The notes below the pieces were generated by a model. It made no database searches. It had not been told where the DNA came from and saw only the letters and a list, made by a program, of their open reading frames with translations. Below, piece by piece: positions 10,020 to 21,510 of a DNA stretch of 64,000 bases; the first letter of the stretch is position 1; each line of letters starts with the position of its first letter. This DNA is from Gracilaria gracilis (Eukaryota; Rhodophyta; Florideophyceae; Gracilariales; Gracilariaceae), in contig JARGSG010000081.1 of the NCBI GenBank assembly GCA_030374805.1, forward strand, positions 124,001-188,000, in the 5' to 3' direction. The position numbers were made by a program, and so were the translations under genes.

Positions 10020-11170
10020 TCAGATAGATGTATCGTTTGCTGTCTGTCGCTATACTGGGATTGAAACATCCCAACTTTCAGCTCTATCGGCGATTTTACC
10101 ACCAGGCAATCAAAATGAAAGCGACCCGTTGGCTTTGGAAAGGACTGAAGACCGTTAACTCCCCGCTCTAGTCGAATTGCTCTCCAGTTTGGAGCATCGG
10201 CTCCGTGACGCTCCATCTTTCGTTGACGTCATATAGAAAGAACGTGCACAAGATATGATACGTCTAACGGAGTAAACTGGGGCCACAGCTGGAGCAATAA
10301 CTGCTGTACTGGTCCTTCGTCCAAGGAAGTTGCGTGCGCATAGGAGTTCTAATCAATCCGTCTTGATTTATCCCTGGCATCCTATTCTCATGGTGCTCAT
10401 ACTCGCCATGTATCCATTTCAAGATGCTTGTGCTTTCGTGGCAGAAACATCGAAAAAGTATACATTGTTGGCTTGGAGGCGTCTTCGTTTCCATTCACAG
10501 TTTCCAATAATCGTTCCTTCGTTTCCTTACTTTTGTTTTAGCAAGCAAGTCATCCATGGGCGAAACAAAGTTTGATCCGTAACAGAAGCATGCAAGCAGT
10601 TCTCCTGCAGCCTTCGTCAACGCAGATACGCGTTATGCCCTTCGCCTGAGCTGCACTGTTCCGTTATCGACACTCACCTCAGTTCTATCTGGTCCAAGTT
10701 TCAACACCGATAACGAGCGAACTTTGGCCCAGAAGTTAAGCACCTCTACGCCGGGAGGGTATCAAGCTTACCAATACCTCCCCCTCCTTTATTCACACAG
10801 AGGCAGTGCACCTCTCTGCAACATGGCAAAAGTTCTGCGAGGTGGAAAATGGGGATCTGCTCCATCTACATCAAACTCTCGTTCAGAAGTTCCATCACGT
10901 TCGCAAAGTGAGAGAGATGCAGACGAAAACTCAAATGGTCAGTCTATTGAATCAAGTCTAGGCCCAAACGTTAACTGCATTTGGCATCAAATATCTAACA
11001 CCAGATGTAGAGAAAGGAGTCCTCATCTCTTTTGTTGAGCAAAAGAAGCCCATAGATGTTGCCGTGTATGTTCCTGCTGTCAACAGCGTTTTCATTTCAA
11101 GATTAGTTTGCTTGGCTTGCATTACCGACGCGTCGTAGATTTCTCCTAACCGTCTTCGATAATTCTGGGT
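10020..11170. other. Gene-poor stretch upstream of the MSH5 remnant
   Basis: I see no convincing gene here. The last part (about 10990-11110) contains an open stretch with DVAVYVPAVNSVFISRL that might be an N-terminal exon of the MSH5 remnant, followed by GTAGAT, a TCCTAAC branch-like sequence and a TAG acceptor at about 11176, but this is weak. Confidence 0.3.
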
Positions 11171-11177
11171 TGATAGG

Positions 11178-12800
11178 GTGTCTTGTGCTGAGGACTATCA
11201 TGATGCTTCCCGTATTGTTTCAGTGCATGACCAATGCTTTATCATCTTGCCGAAATTGTACCAGGATGATGACAAGTTGATCAATGCAATACGCCCAAAC
11301 GTTGTGCCTCAGACCGCGCGAGAGCAATATCAAATGTCGCGAGGCAGCCACGACCGTCCACCGAAAACTCGGGCATTGTTACCGCTTCTGAGTCTGATAA
11401 TTCCGCCTCCTTCCTCCCAAGTACTGAATTCAGCCTTAACAAAGCCAAGGAGCTCTGCTCGTTGGTAAGCGTGGGCGACATACCAAAGAATCGAACACCT
11501 GGATCTCGCTTTTTATACCTTTCACATGTCATTGGCAGTGAGAACGCCATTATCCGCGCTGTGGGTGGTCTTCTTTCGTGTATTCTTCAACAAGGAGTCC
11601 TCGGTACATTAGGAGGTGACTCTGATGAAGTTCGCATTAACGCTATCTTTCCAAAGAACTACAGCAACACGATGCGCATGAGTCCAATTGTGAGCCAGAG
11701 TCTGCAAATTTTCAGTCACGAACTTCATCCTTTGGGTCGGGGGCGGCCTCCGAGGAAACGTGGTTCTGTCTTTATTCGGAATCCTCAAGGATCATGTGAA
11801 GACAGCCGCCGGGGGACATATTCTTCGATCTTGGCTGATGTACCCATCGAGTGATCTCGCTGAAATTCAAGACAGACAGCTTTGCGTGCAAATCTTACGA
11901 AACAACTCAAGACGCGATATAGCTGACAACAATCAGAGATGCGCTAAGCGCAGTCAAAAATGTTGACGGGATAATGGGACGTGTTCAAAGGCATTCTAGG
12001 GGGACAACAGATTAGAAAGCTTTGCACTCATCCACCTCATCATTTATCTTCATCATCTAGGCTCTGAAGACTGCTGCTCAGCAAGATGAAAGGCTTTTGC
12101 AATCTTCTCTCATCACCCGTGCTTTAAGGATCAATGAAAGCAAACTTCGTGAACCAGCTAGGTGGATTGAGAGCGCTGTGGACTTCGAGGAATGTGAAGC
12201 AACTGGGAGAATGGTCGCCGCCGCAGGTTTCAGTGCGGAAATTGATGACTTGAAACGTCCACCTAGCGGCCTAGACGACTTCCTTACGAAGGTTGGAATT
12301 AATGAGTTAGAAAGGATGACCGAGAGTAGCCACGCACTGCAAATCAGATCATTCCACTTCAAATATGAAGCACAATTTGGTTCTCTTATCGTATTTCCTG
12401 ATCGTGAGTGTGAAGAAATCGGAATAGAAAGCTTTGAGGAACATTGTATCTCTTTCAGGTTCAAGTCAGACGATGATGGTTATCACTTCAAGAATAAAAA
12501 ATGTTACGACTTAGATGAAGAGATTGGCGATATTCGGGGAACAATTCTGGAGCTCAAGGAACATGCAAGTCGGTATCTGGAAGCCACTATGTTAGACTGA
12601 GTGTCCAACGTTCGGTGCAACCGCAGTCTGGCAGAGGTCCAGCACAGTCTGCTACTAGAGTGCGAGATAGTTCTCAGAGACCTGCGGATACACGCAGAAC
12701 GGATGCTCCGAGGAACCGAAATAGTCGATATGGTAATGCGCTTTGGTTAAGAATTCCCTACGATCACTCCGTAGACGGCGAAGAGGACAGAAGGTTTGAT
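11178..12800 (+). pseudogene. MSH5: MSH5-like meiotic MutS homologue, broken and truncated
   Basis: Successive plus-strand frames carry MSH5 features in the right order: FLPSTEFSLNKAKELCSL (PSxDF-LexxKxxL in relatives), FLYLSHVIGSENAIIRAVGGLL (vRALGGLL), SQSLQIFSHELHP, LFGILKDHVKTAAGGHILRSW (sLFGiLn.c), then KVGINELERM, CYDLDEEIGDI and HSLLLECEIVLRDL of the lever/clamp region (12090-12740). MSH5 with MSH4 stabilises meiotic crossover intermediates. At least three frame changes occur (near 11305, 11757 and 11930), so it cannot encode the protein as it stands; a few short introns are also likely (for example between about 12572 and 12646). The ATPase domain with its Walker A motif is missing: recognisable sequence stops about 12.8 kb, just before recombinase-element copy B. 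The intact gene, if any, is elsewhere. Confidence 0.72.
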
Positions 12801-12899
12801 ACTTATGAAGAGTTGAACGCTGGCGGAGTCTCTCTGTTGTAGTTGTCCATAGAGAAAGGTTAACTAATGCTAGCAATTGAAGGTTGTTGTTAGCAATAA

Positions 12900-14248
12900 A
12901 GAAGAAAGGAGCCAAAGCTCGTCGTTTACTGAAAGTTTACTAAAAGTTTCGAACAGCCAGAACCTCGACGAAGAATAGACGGCCACGTGAAGTCTTGTAC
13001 CGAAGGTAGTTAGGCACACAAGAATCTCAAGCTTCTCGGTAACTTTTTGTCGCGTCGAATCTTGGATGCAGCCACGTAACATTGCCTACCACCGATGCTT
13101 TGGAGCACCATCGAAACTCCGGTGATTCCCTTCCTGCCCTCTACTTCCCCGTAGGTATGCGCTGCATCACAGATGATGATCAAGTGAACCGCTTTGCTCC
13201 TAACGGTTCGTCCTTCACAACGTTCTTGAAAGTATGCGACAAATTGTTCCACAAGCTCTATGTCACCAATGTTACCAAATAGAGCCTCCTCCTTCCAAAC
13301 ATCCATTTTATCACACGACGAATTTGCGACACACCAGCGTAAGAACTGCGAAACGGTTGTGAGCAGTTCTTTCCTGACTTTTTCCGGCCTACCGAAGCTA
13401 GATTCATGCTTCTCGGAGTATGTAGCCAGAACCTTTCGCACTCCTATACAGTTCTCCTCAGAAACTCCAATACCTTCATAAACCGACTGCCTCTGTCAAG
13501 CTCTTCCTCTCAACTCAAGACGCGCCTCGGGACCTTCGAATACACCCGGTCTTGTCCTCTCCAGACGAGTCACCCAAATCTTCCAAGCCCTCTTTGCACA
13601 CGATAATGGTTCACGACCAAACCCGACCCTCCTGTGCGGCAAACAGCCACCATCTACCTTTTGCTGACTCGAACTACTGATAGTAAGTGCGATATCTCGT
13701 GACTTAACACTGCCATCCAGAATTCCAGAAAGCTTCTCGCGAACTTCACTGCAATCGTCTGCGCTTTCACCAGAAGCAAAAGCACGCCCAATGACCTCCT
13801 CAATATCAGCAGCTGAATCTCCACTCGAAAGCGAAATAGCTCCCACGTATCCAGATGGGCGTCCTTTCATCGTGTTCAAATTGCGATTGTCTCCATGCCT
13901 TGATGTTTTCCGTATGGTCTTTCGTAGGGGCGACCATTTCATTCTGTTTGGTTTACGCCACTTAACAGGACGACTCTCGCGCTCTCCGAACAAATTGAAC
14001 CCAGAGTGCCTGCCAACGTTTTTCCTTACCCCATCAGCTGTCTCACTTTCATCTCTGTCATCGGAGGACGCGATGCACCGCTCGATATCGGAACCGCCGT
14101 TCGAAACTACGGCCTTCCACTCTCTTCTCTGCTTCTTCGGGGTTACCAAGTCAATGCCGTCATCTTCATCCAGCAAGCGAAACGGCCGTTTGTTCTTCGG
14201 AGATCGAATTGCGCGTCTGGAAATATCGGAAGAAGAAAAAGACGCCAT
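12900..14248 (-). pseudogene. Tyrosine recombinase N-terminal half (copy B, third lineage)
   Basis: From ATG 14248 the minus strand encodes MASFSSSDISRR and the next two dozen residues exactly as in copies A and C, then diverges into a 250-codon frame with a disordered Ser/Arg-rich region (13496-14248). After a frame change near 13490 it continues with a helical part similar to copy D: TTVSQFLRWCVANSSCDKMDVWKEE and DIELVEQFVAYFQERC (13010-13441). The catalytic half is absent; the copy is cut off near 12.9 kb next to the MSH5 remnant. The body is clearly different from A and from C/E, so it represents a third lineage behind the same head. Confidence 0.6.
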
Positions 14249-14733
14249 GGTTAGCTAGCTGTGTTCTTGTGCCTTCCGGGTTGAGATCTGGTTCTTATAC
14301 GAACAAAAGCTGTTATCCGGCAACAAAATAGGACCGTTGGTTACCATAGCGATGTATTCATGTACATACGTGGACCAAAGAGCAGCTCTTAGTCCCTCAA
14401 CGTTCGCGTCGCGCACCGCAGCTGTCTTATTTCGATTAAAATGTGCACAGGAGTCCTCATACATAGAACTAAGAACGCATTCAGAAGCAATTGAACTAAG
14501 GAGAAGGCCGTTGCAAGCGCCCAGAGAGAGCCGTTCGGTCTTCCTCCAAGCCGACGTAGCGCTGCGGAATCATGCGTCCGATGTTCGCGGTCACTCCCGC
14601 GTTGGACGTGGGAAGCTTTCCCCAGCCAAAGCTTGTACAGGAACGACAGGGGAGGGGCTATCTTACGACCTCCCCGTGCAGCAGCATGATCTTAAAACAC
14701 CGTCGCCCTTCACGCCTGTACATGCAGTGCAGA
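14140..14733. repeat. Shared head block, copy B (inverted relative to A)
   Basis: Reverse-complement copy of 5020-5612. It extends past the leader into the stretch that forms the aldolase transit-peptide codons in copy A (CGTCGCCCTTCACGCCTGTA) and ends after CAGTGCA at about 14733. No aldolase follows. Confidence 0.85.
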
Positions 14734-14764
14734 TCTGCTCAGAGCTAGGCATGGCAGAAAATTG

Positions 14765-15352
14765 ATTGTCACAGATATCGAAAGCATCTGCGATGCGTAA
14801 CGTTAATGATACCCTGTAATAATCTTATTTTATCATAATACTAGCGCTGTAAGCGGACCTGAGCGGATCTGTACGTCATAACGATGCTGCTCAGCGAGCG
14901 CTGCTGCTCAGCGAGCGATAGACTATCTCCACGAATACTATAATTGTACAAATTTGGGTTAAACCTTAGAAAGAGGGGCTCTGAGACCATCGTATTGTTC
15001 CGTATTTGGAATAGTTGGACCGAATGGGGGTCGAACATAATGATACAGGAGGGGGAAAGGGCTTTATAAGTGATAGAGAGCGCCGACGGCGTACTCTGGT
15101 GAATCGATGGCGTTTGGACTGCCAAGCTATCATGGGCATCAAGCGATCCCGATCGCAGGGCAATGCTTCCGATCCATACTTTCCATCCAAAAAGCTCAAG
15201 CCCAATGGCGACATAGATGAGCTTTGCGTGCTCTTTTCCTTTATGTTTCTTTCACACCATCATCTCCTTCGCCCTTCTCTCCATCAGGTCTCCACACATC
15301 GACGCACCCCCGGCTCCTCACCGCAAGTGCGACAAGAAGAAGAATAAGGATA
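14765..15352. other. Unassigned spacer between copies B and F
   Basis: It holds a short duplicated motif (CTCAGCGAGCG twice near 14890-14918) and a small frame from 15131 (MGIKRSRSQGNASDPYFPSKK) with a nuclear-localisation-like KRSR, too short to call a gene. Nothing else is recognisable. Confidence 0.3.
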
Positions 15353-16288
15353 GGTACCGACCACACAGGACCTTCGGAGGAAAACGGTTTCATGAAAGCC
15401 AGAGTTTATCGAATTGCGAACGGTGAGGGAAAAGAGACCTCGCCACTCATCTTTGCCTCACCTCGTCCTCCCTCCGTCCACTATTCCGTTCTTGAGGTTT
15501 CACATCGACGTGGTAAGGCTAATAATCAAACATGCCACGAAGAAGCAAGAAGCATGGTGAAGTTCTATCAGCTCCTCTTCTATTGGATCCTTTTTCTGGA
15601 AAAGGGCTCAAACCTGCTTAGGTGACGAAGGTCCTTCAAAAGTTTCTTTCACATCTAGACCCCCGACTTGCCTCTACGACGACAATGAATCTAAGGACCA
15701 GCTACGCCTCGATGATGATGGTACTTTACCGGCGGAAGAGGGTATTTCCGAGTCTTTCTGAGAATCAGTTCCTATCAAAGCTGGCGCAGCAGATGAACAC
15801 GTCCGTCGAGCAGCTTCGGCGGACGTACATAGTTGATGATAAGCCCAGCAGCCGAGATGTCAAGAAGCTGATGTGGTTCTGGAACAAATGTATAGGACTA
15901 AGTCTCAGTAACGAACAAAGGACGAGAATCCAGTACGGCCTAACGTTCAAGTAAAACGCGTAAGAAATCAAAGCCGTTTAGCCAAATGAGCTTTCCAAGT
16001 TCTCGAAGCAGTACACGATGTCAACGAAAAGGACAGCGGATTGAATGCCGGTTAAGCTCTGCCGCGTGGGGAAGCTGAGACAGAGAGACTGCGGACTGGG
16101 CTTTGTCGCACGCTGAGCACTATCGTTGCTAACTTTGAATAAACGCATCTTCTTCAAACAGGTTTGTAAATATTTCTCTCTCTCATACGGGCGCGGTAGT
16201 CTAATTCCTACTTCACGCGGCGCGTTTCTGTTGGAAGAAACGCTCTCTCACCAGAAACCTGAGCACTTTGTACATATCTACACCTCCG
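15353..16288 (+). mobile_element. Recombinase element fragment F (3' end of recombinase plus spacer)
   Basis: This is a near-identical copy of 6507-7446 in copy A: the recombinase C-terminus (frame 15622-15954 with NLRTSYASMM and EQLRRTYIV) and the spacer after it, including the same TAG at about 15622. It breaks off in CACCTCCGG at 16288, directly against a ~70-bp piece of the head block. Confidence 0.85.
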
Positions 16289-16360
16289 GCCTGTCGTTCT
16301 AGTACAAGCTCTGGCTGGGAAAAGCTTTCCACGTCCAACGCGGGAGTGAACGTTTCCGTG
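16288..16360. repeat. Short fragment of the head block
   Basis: About 65 bp match the outer end of the head block (CTGTCGTTCTAGTACAAGCTC onward), slightly diverged. It lies 370 bp before the full head of copy C. Confidence 0.8.
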
Positions 16361-17059
16361 CCCCACTACTCGGAAAGCGAATATTGCGCCAACAAACGAG
16401 AGCTTGGCATGCAGGTGGATACGCTAGAAGAAGGAGCTACACGGTACCTTGTGGTACCGACGGTACCTGTCCGTTATTGATGGTGCGTGCAGCAATGCTG
16501 GGGAGTTTGCGGTACTGTGTGTTAGGGCCTGAACTTATTGCTGTAAATCTAGATCTAGATTAAGCCTCCAAGTTGAGCCTCCGGCTCCAACTAGATCCAA
16601 GTTGGATCATCCAACAAACATAATTAGCCCAACGCCAGCGGACTCGTCTCCTTCTCCACTGTCGTTCTAGTACAAGCTCTGGCTGGGGAAAGCTTCCCAC
16701 GTCCAACGCGGGAGTGACCGCGAACATCGGACGCATGATTCCGCAGCGCTACGTCGGCTTGGAGGAAGACCGAACGGCTCTCTCTGGGCGCTTGCAACGG
16801 CCTTCTCCTTAGTTCAATTGCTTCTGAATGCGTTCTTCGTTCTATGTATGAGGACTCCTGTGCACATTTTAATCGAAATAAGAGAGCTGCGGTGCGCGAC
16901 GCGAACGTTGAGGGACTAAGAGCTGCTCTTTGGTCCACGTATGTACATGAATACATCGCTATGGTAACCAACGGTCCTATTTTGTTGCCAGATAACAGCT
17001 TTTGTTCGTATAAGAACCAGATCTCAACCCGGAAGGCACAAGAACACAGCTAGCTAACC

Positions 17060-18695
17060 ATGGCGTCTTTTTCTTCTTCCGATATTTCCAGACGCGCAAT
17101 TCGATCTCCGAAGAACAAACGGCCGTTTCGCTTGCTGGATGAAGATGACGGCATTGACTTGGTGACCTCGAAGAGGAAGAAACGGAGAGCATCAAAAGAT
17201 GGGGTTCCCGCTTCATCAAGTGACGTTCACGATGTCGTCCAGAGCCGTTCTTTTTCCGAGAGCATTGAGACTTAAGCAAGGAAGCGTTGGGCTCGGGATC
17301 TGGAGGCGTTGAGAACAAGACACGTGAACTCCATAAGTGGCTTTAACAAGGGGGCGGGGGGGGGCGCATACTTTGTGGCGTGACTATATTGGTGGTTTAG
17401 ACAGGTGCTACCCTAACTTCTTTACTAGCGATGATGCAAAACTTCTCCCTTCGTCGAGGACATGGAAGGAAGGACTTCGTTACGAGGGGGTAGTGGTGAC
17501 GACTGGAAATTGTCTTGCCTTGCGCAACCTGCACCTCGTATACGTTCGAGCTAAACAGAATTTCCTTGGTGAGGAAGAGAACGAAAGTTTTGAACGACTC
17601 CGCTGTACCACATCTCAGTTCTTGAGACTGGCTGTGGCTCGTGGAGTATGCTCCAGGGATGATATTTACAAGACGGAGGTACTTTTTCGTTGCGTATCTG
17701 ACATGAGCTTAGTTGAACATTTTGTTACATTCATTCTTGAATGTCGATCTTCGAGATCTTTGGTTCGCAAAGGAAAGCATCTGACGCAGATATGTGCAGT
17801 CGGTCTCGAGTTTATGAGAAACGAGAAGGAGAAATCCAGCTTAATGCAGGTGGAGCGATACCTCAATGCAGTCCTCAGCGCAAATCGTCAACCCCGAATT
17901 GGGCTTGAGTCATGCAAGCGTGAGGAACAGCATGTGTTGCTCAGCACTATAAGGAGGTCTGTGGAGAGCGCCTGTTCTGCTCTGCGGGAGGTGATGAAGT
18001 CGTATGACATGGCAGAACGAGAGACGTTCCTAGAATGCAATTTGGTGTCTCTTGTTTCTCGCTGGACTACAGCATTTGTAGCTCTTCTAGTGCTGTGTAG
18101 TGGAGGACAAAACCCCCAAGCCCTTGCACACATTCCAATTTCTAGCGGCCCTGACTTTGATGAGAGTCTTTCGAAGGCGGAAGAAGTAGGATTCGTTTCC
18201 CTTTCAACTCTTGCCGGAAAAAGAACGCTGCTCGTGGCGAGCCCAGCAGTAACTATCTCAAGCTCATGCATTGCTTTTGTACGGTTCCACGCTTTTGTTA
18301 TACTTCCAACTGTGGCCCTACGCGGGCCACTGGAGCCGGGAATGGGGAGGACGAGAAGACTACTCTTGAATCAATGGAATGGATCTCCCATGAGATCATG
18401 GAAGGTTGCATATGAGTTTAAGAAGTTCATGGTCGCGGTAGATCCGAGGTATGCTAGTATATCCTGCAGGAGCTTGAGGGCCAGCTGCATGAATATGTTC
18501 CTTTGCGGTTTCCGAGGTGGAAGAGTATTGAATCATCTGAGCAAACCTCAATTCCTCGACGTCATAGCGCAGCATTTCAATACATATGACGTTCAAGTGA
18601 GACGGAGTCTAGGACACAGAGGCTCAGCAGAACAAATGGCAACGGGGGAGGAATTGACTCGCTTTTTACGTAGAATCTCCACCGGTGTGTCTTGA
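17060..18695 (+). CDS. Tyrosine-recombinase-like protein lacking key catalytic residues (copy C)
   Basis: The head (from ATG 17060, MASFSSSDISRR) stops at a TAA at 17273-17275. The diverged body is open without interruption from about 17337 to TGA 18693-18695 (about 450 codons) in a different frame. The body aligns with copy E and, more distantly, with copies A and D: PNFFTSDDAKLL, RCTTSQFLRLAVARGVCS, box I VLCSGGQNPQALAHI (Asn in place of Arg), box II ISCRSLRASCMNMF, and NTYDVQVRRSLGHRGSAE. At the position of the catalytic Tyr there is Leu; a Tyr lies six residues earlier. No ATG near 17337 is convincing (GTG there), so the true start is uncertain. It may be a non-catalytic DNA-binding or regulatory relative. 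Confidence 0.55.
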
Positions 18696-19038
18696 AGATA
18701 AACCGAACAGTTGCTGAGACAGAGAGACTACGGACTGGGCTTTGTCGCACGCTGAGCACTATCGTTGCTAACTTTGAATAAACGCATCTTCTTCAAACAG
18801 GTTTGTAAATATTTCTCTCTCTCATACGGGCGCGGTAGTCTAATTCCTACTTCACGCGGCGCGTTTCTGTTGGAAGAAACGCTCTCTCACCAGAAACCTG
18901 AGCACTTTGTAAATATCTACACCTCCGGAGTAGCACCGTTGGAAAAGCTTGATCTTGAAATAAGACAACTGTTTATTCGAATCCACTTCTACATCTTATG
19001 CACAGTCAAAATGGGTTTCCGTTCAGGACTTTGGAAGG

Positions 19039-20427
19039 CTAGTCAGCAGGTTCTGTGTAATAGTATGGCTTGCTTCTTGTCACCTGCCTATCGCAATCGG
19101 AAACTACTTCTGCTAAAACTACACCAGCATGCTTTTCACTTAGATCGGCTTTCCCCACACTCTCGTATATACAGATGATCTTCCTTAGCGCTCTCGACGC
19201 TTGAAAGCGGAAGAGATCAACCTCCAAGTCAAGTTTAATTTCTTCTATCACAAACGTTTCTATCCCCTCTATGACACGGTCAATTATCTCCTTCAGTGGC
19301 TGCCGCAGCATAAACAATTTGATTCTCTCCCTTTGCCGTCCAAAGCTCCGCTTCCGCCCATATCTTCTATAAGCAGCTCTTGCTCCGTCAATGACAGCCG
19401 AGTGTGCGATAGACAAGGCTGTCTCCAAACAGTTAGAAGCGTTTACTTCCGATAACTCAGTCAGCAGATTCGAGGGCTCAAAGCTCACGACCTCTTTTTT
19501 TTCATGATCTGTGCGTAGTTGAATTCGCTCCTCAATTAAGGAAGGAAAGCTAGAAGGCTTGTTCTGCTGTTTTGATAGAAACGCACATCGGAGAATGTAC
19601 TCAGATATAGCACACATGTGAAACACAGTTTCTTGCATTCTCGCGTGTGTGTCCTGTTCAAACCACTCCTTCATTGACTTCTTGCTGCTAACAGACGGGC
19701 TGAAGATGGCAACTACGTTCTGACTTTGTGGTATCCTTCGCATCTTCTAGTTTCTAATAGTCATATGTCTCCCGAAGACGGTTTTCAGGCCCCAATAAAC
19801 CAAAGAGGAGGAAGGGTATCGCCTCATCGCCTCGAAAATTATGTTTGCTGCATTGCCAGAGGGTAGTTTCGCCGCCAGAGCGCACACGTTCTCCCAGAAG
19901 CGCACCTCACTCTTCCAGTACGTGCATCCGTTAACGATAATGCGAAACGTTTGATTCGCGTGCACTCGTCGTGCAAATCCCCTCGCACTCACGCCCTTGT
20001 AGCTGTCGTCCTCCTTCCTGGGTTCCAAACCATATCCTACGAACCTATGCTGTTTATCCATCTCACACCTTGTCCAGTGCAAGACGTCTGGAATAGAACC
20101 TTGCAGAACAACCTCAGGTGTTGAATTATCGCAATGCTCGTCGTCGAATGTGTTGGAGGAGGTCGTCTCTTCCTCATCACTTCCAGGAGAACAAAATCCT
20201 GCAGTAGGTTGGGCCCCCTTCGGAGCTCCTGTTGAATCTGATGCACTCCGGGAGTTCGTCCCAATTCGCTTTCCTTTCCTAATTACCATCTTCTTCGTCT
20301 TGATCCCGCGAGCCCGTTTAAACTGGCTCTTGTTCGCGGAAAGAGCCCTAGTATCCCCTTGACGCGAAAAAGAACCAACGCCTGATACCATTATTGTGTG
20401 TGGGGATCTCGAAAGTACGCACTTCAT
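19039..20427 (-). pseudogene. Partner protein of the recombinase element (copy C)
   Basis: Nearly identical to the copy at 7555-8943, with the same in-frame TAG (19747-19749) after MTIRN and only scattered substitutions, for example EEETTSS for EKETTSS and WTRCEMD for WARCEMD. Start ATG 20427 or 20391. The convergent arrangement with the recombinase is preserved even though the recombinase body differs from copy A. Confidence 0.62.
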
Positions 20428-20539
20428 CTACTCCAAACGCTTCTCGAGCCCATCAACACTTTGTCCTCACTGAGAACAGGGCGCCTAGGCGGGCGAATTG
20501 ACTGCGATCTCCAGCGACGGTTTGCAGGCATTCAGGGCC

Positions 20540-21500
20540 TTTCTACACATCCGTTACCAGACGTTGCTGGTGTACCAGCGTGCCAGTACTTTCTTGACGT
20601 TTTTCATCAAAAAACTTCAGTAAAATTCTAATGTTAGATTATTAACCCTTTTGACCCTAAAAAAAGTTACGTCCACAGGGATAGACTTAACGAACACCAA
20701 TTACATTCGAGAGAAAGAAGTGAAGTACAGTGGGGTATACGATATAGTGCTAGCCACGTACAACGCCGTTCTATGTGCACTAAATAGAAAATTCTCTTAC
20801 TTAAAAATAGGATATTGCTAAAATTGAATTAAATTTTATGATTTTCAAATTTGTGCCATTCCGGAGAGGATAGCACTATACAGGAGTAAACACTATTCAT
20901 TCGAGCACTATATCCCGACCCCCCCTGTAGGTGGTTTATAACACACTACCAGTTGATTGAAGTACAATTCGTGAGCGTGTAAGTCAATCAACTGTTTCCC
21001 TGCACTCTAACAAATCAGACAATTACTAACTGCCTCCGTGTGCAAATAATAGACCTGCCTCTACTCTGATTGCGTCTTGCGCCTCTGTCTACGCTACCGC
21101 AACCATAATATTAGGACCAAATTTTCCTCACCATGTACAAAAGAATTTGAAAGCAACCAAAAGCCTTTATACTACTGCGAAAGAATTTGAGTAATAAAAC
21201 TGCTGACAATAGCGCAAAACGAGCAACAATCTATGCTTTCAAGGGCACTGAAGCTTTGAAGCCTAGACGCCTGCTTAAAAATGAAACTAAATCTCAATTT
21301 CTAACATTAGTCCCAAACATCACAACAAATAATGGAAATGTGGTGTGTCAAGAGTGCAGTGGTACGCCATGTTACTAGATGCAGATCGTTACGGCTTTTG
21401 TAGAGAACATAGTTGTCAAATTTTCTTCGACGGGCATCTATACTGAGAACCATAACATTGCACGGAAAAAAGCATAAAATGCCTATATATATGAGCGACA
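20540..21500. other. Unassigned AT-rich spacer
   Basis: No gene, RNA or repeat is recognisable between the right end of copy C and the 137-bp tandem array. Base composition is AT-rich compared with both flanks. Confidence 0.4.
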
Positions 21501-21510
21501 CGGGTTAATT

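Larger units (their letters stand above)
16660..20530. mobile_element. Two-gene tyrosine-recombinase element, copy C (mosaic)
   Basis: The left part (16660-17330) is the head block and first codons of copy A. The middle (about 17337-18695) is a recombinase of the other lineage, related to copy E at 33.7-35.2 kb. The right part (about 18708-20530) is nearly identical to 7228-9045 of copy A, including the partner gene. The right boundary with unrelated sequence is at about 20530, matching copy A. The structure is best explained by recombination or gene conversion between element lineages. Confidence 0.75.

Noticed and set aside
9383-10027. 214-codon plus-strand frame
   Set aside because: Its first half is the GT/GC simple repeat and the rest is a shadow of the hydrophobic frames from 9543.
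10715-10775. 5S rRNA-like stretch (CAGAAGTTAAGCACC with nearby GCCGGGAGGGTA)
   Set aside because: Only the short AGAAGTTAAGC core fits; the promoter boxes and the 3' half of 5S rRNA are missing.
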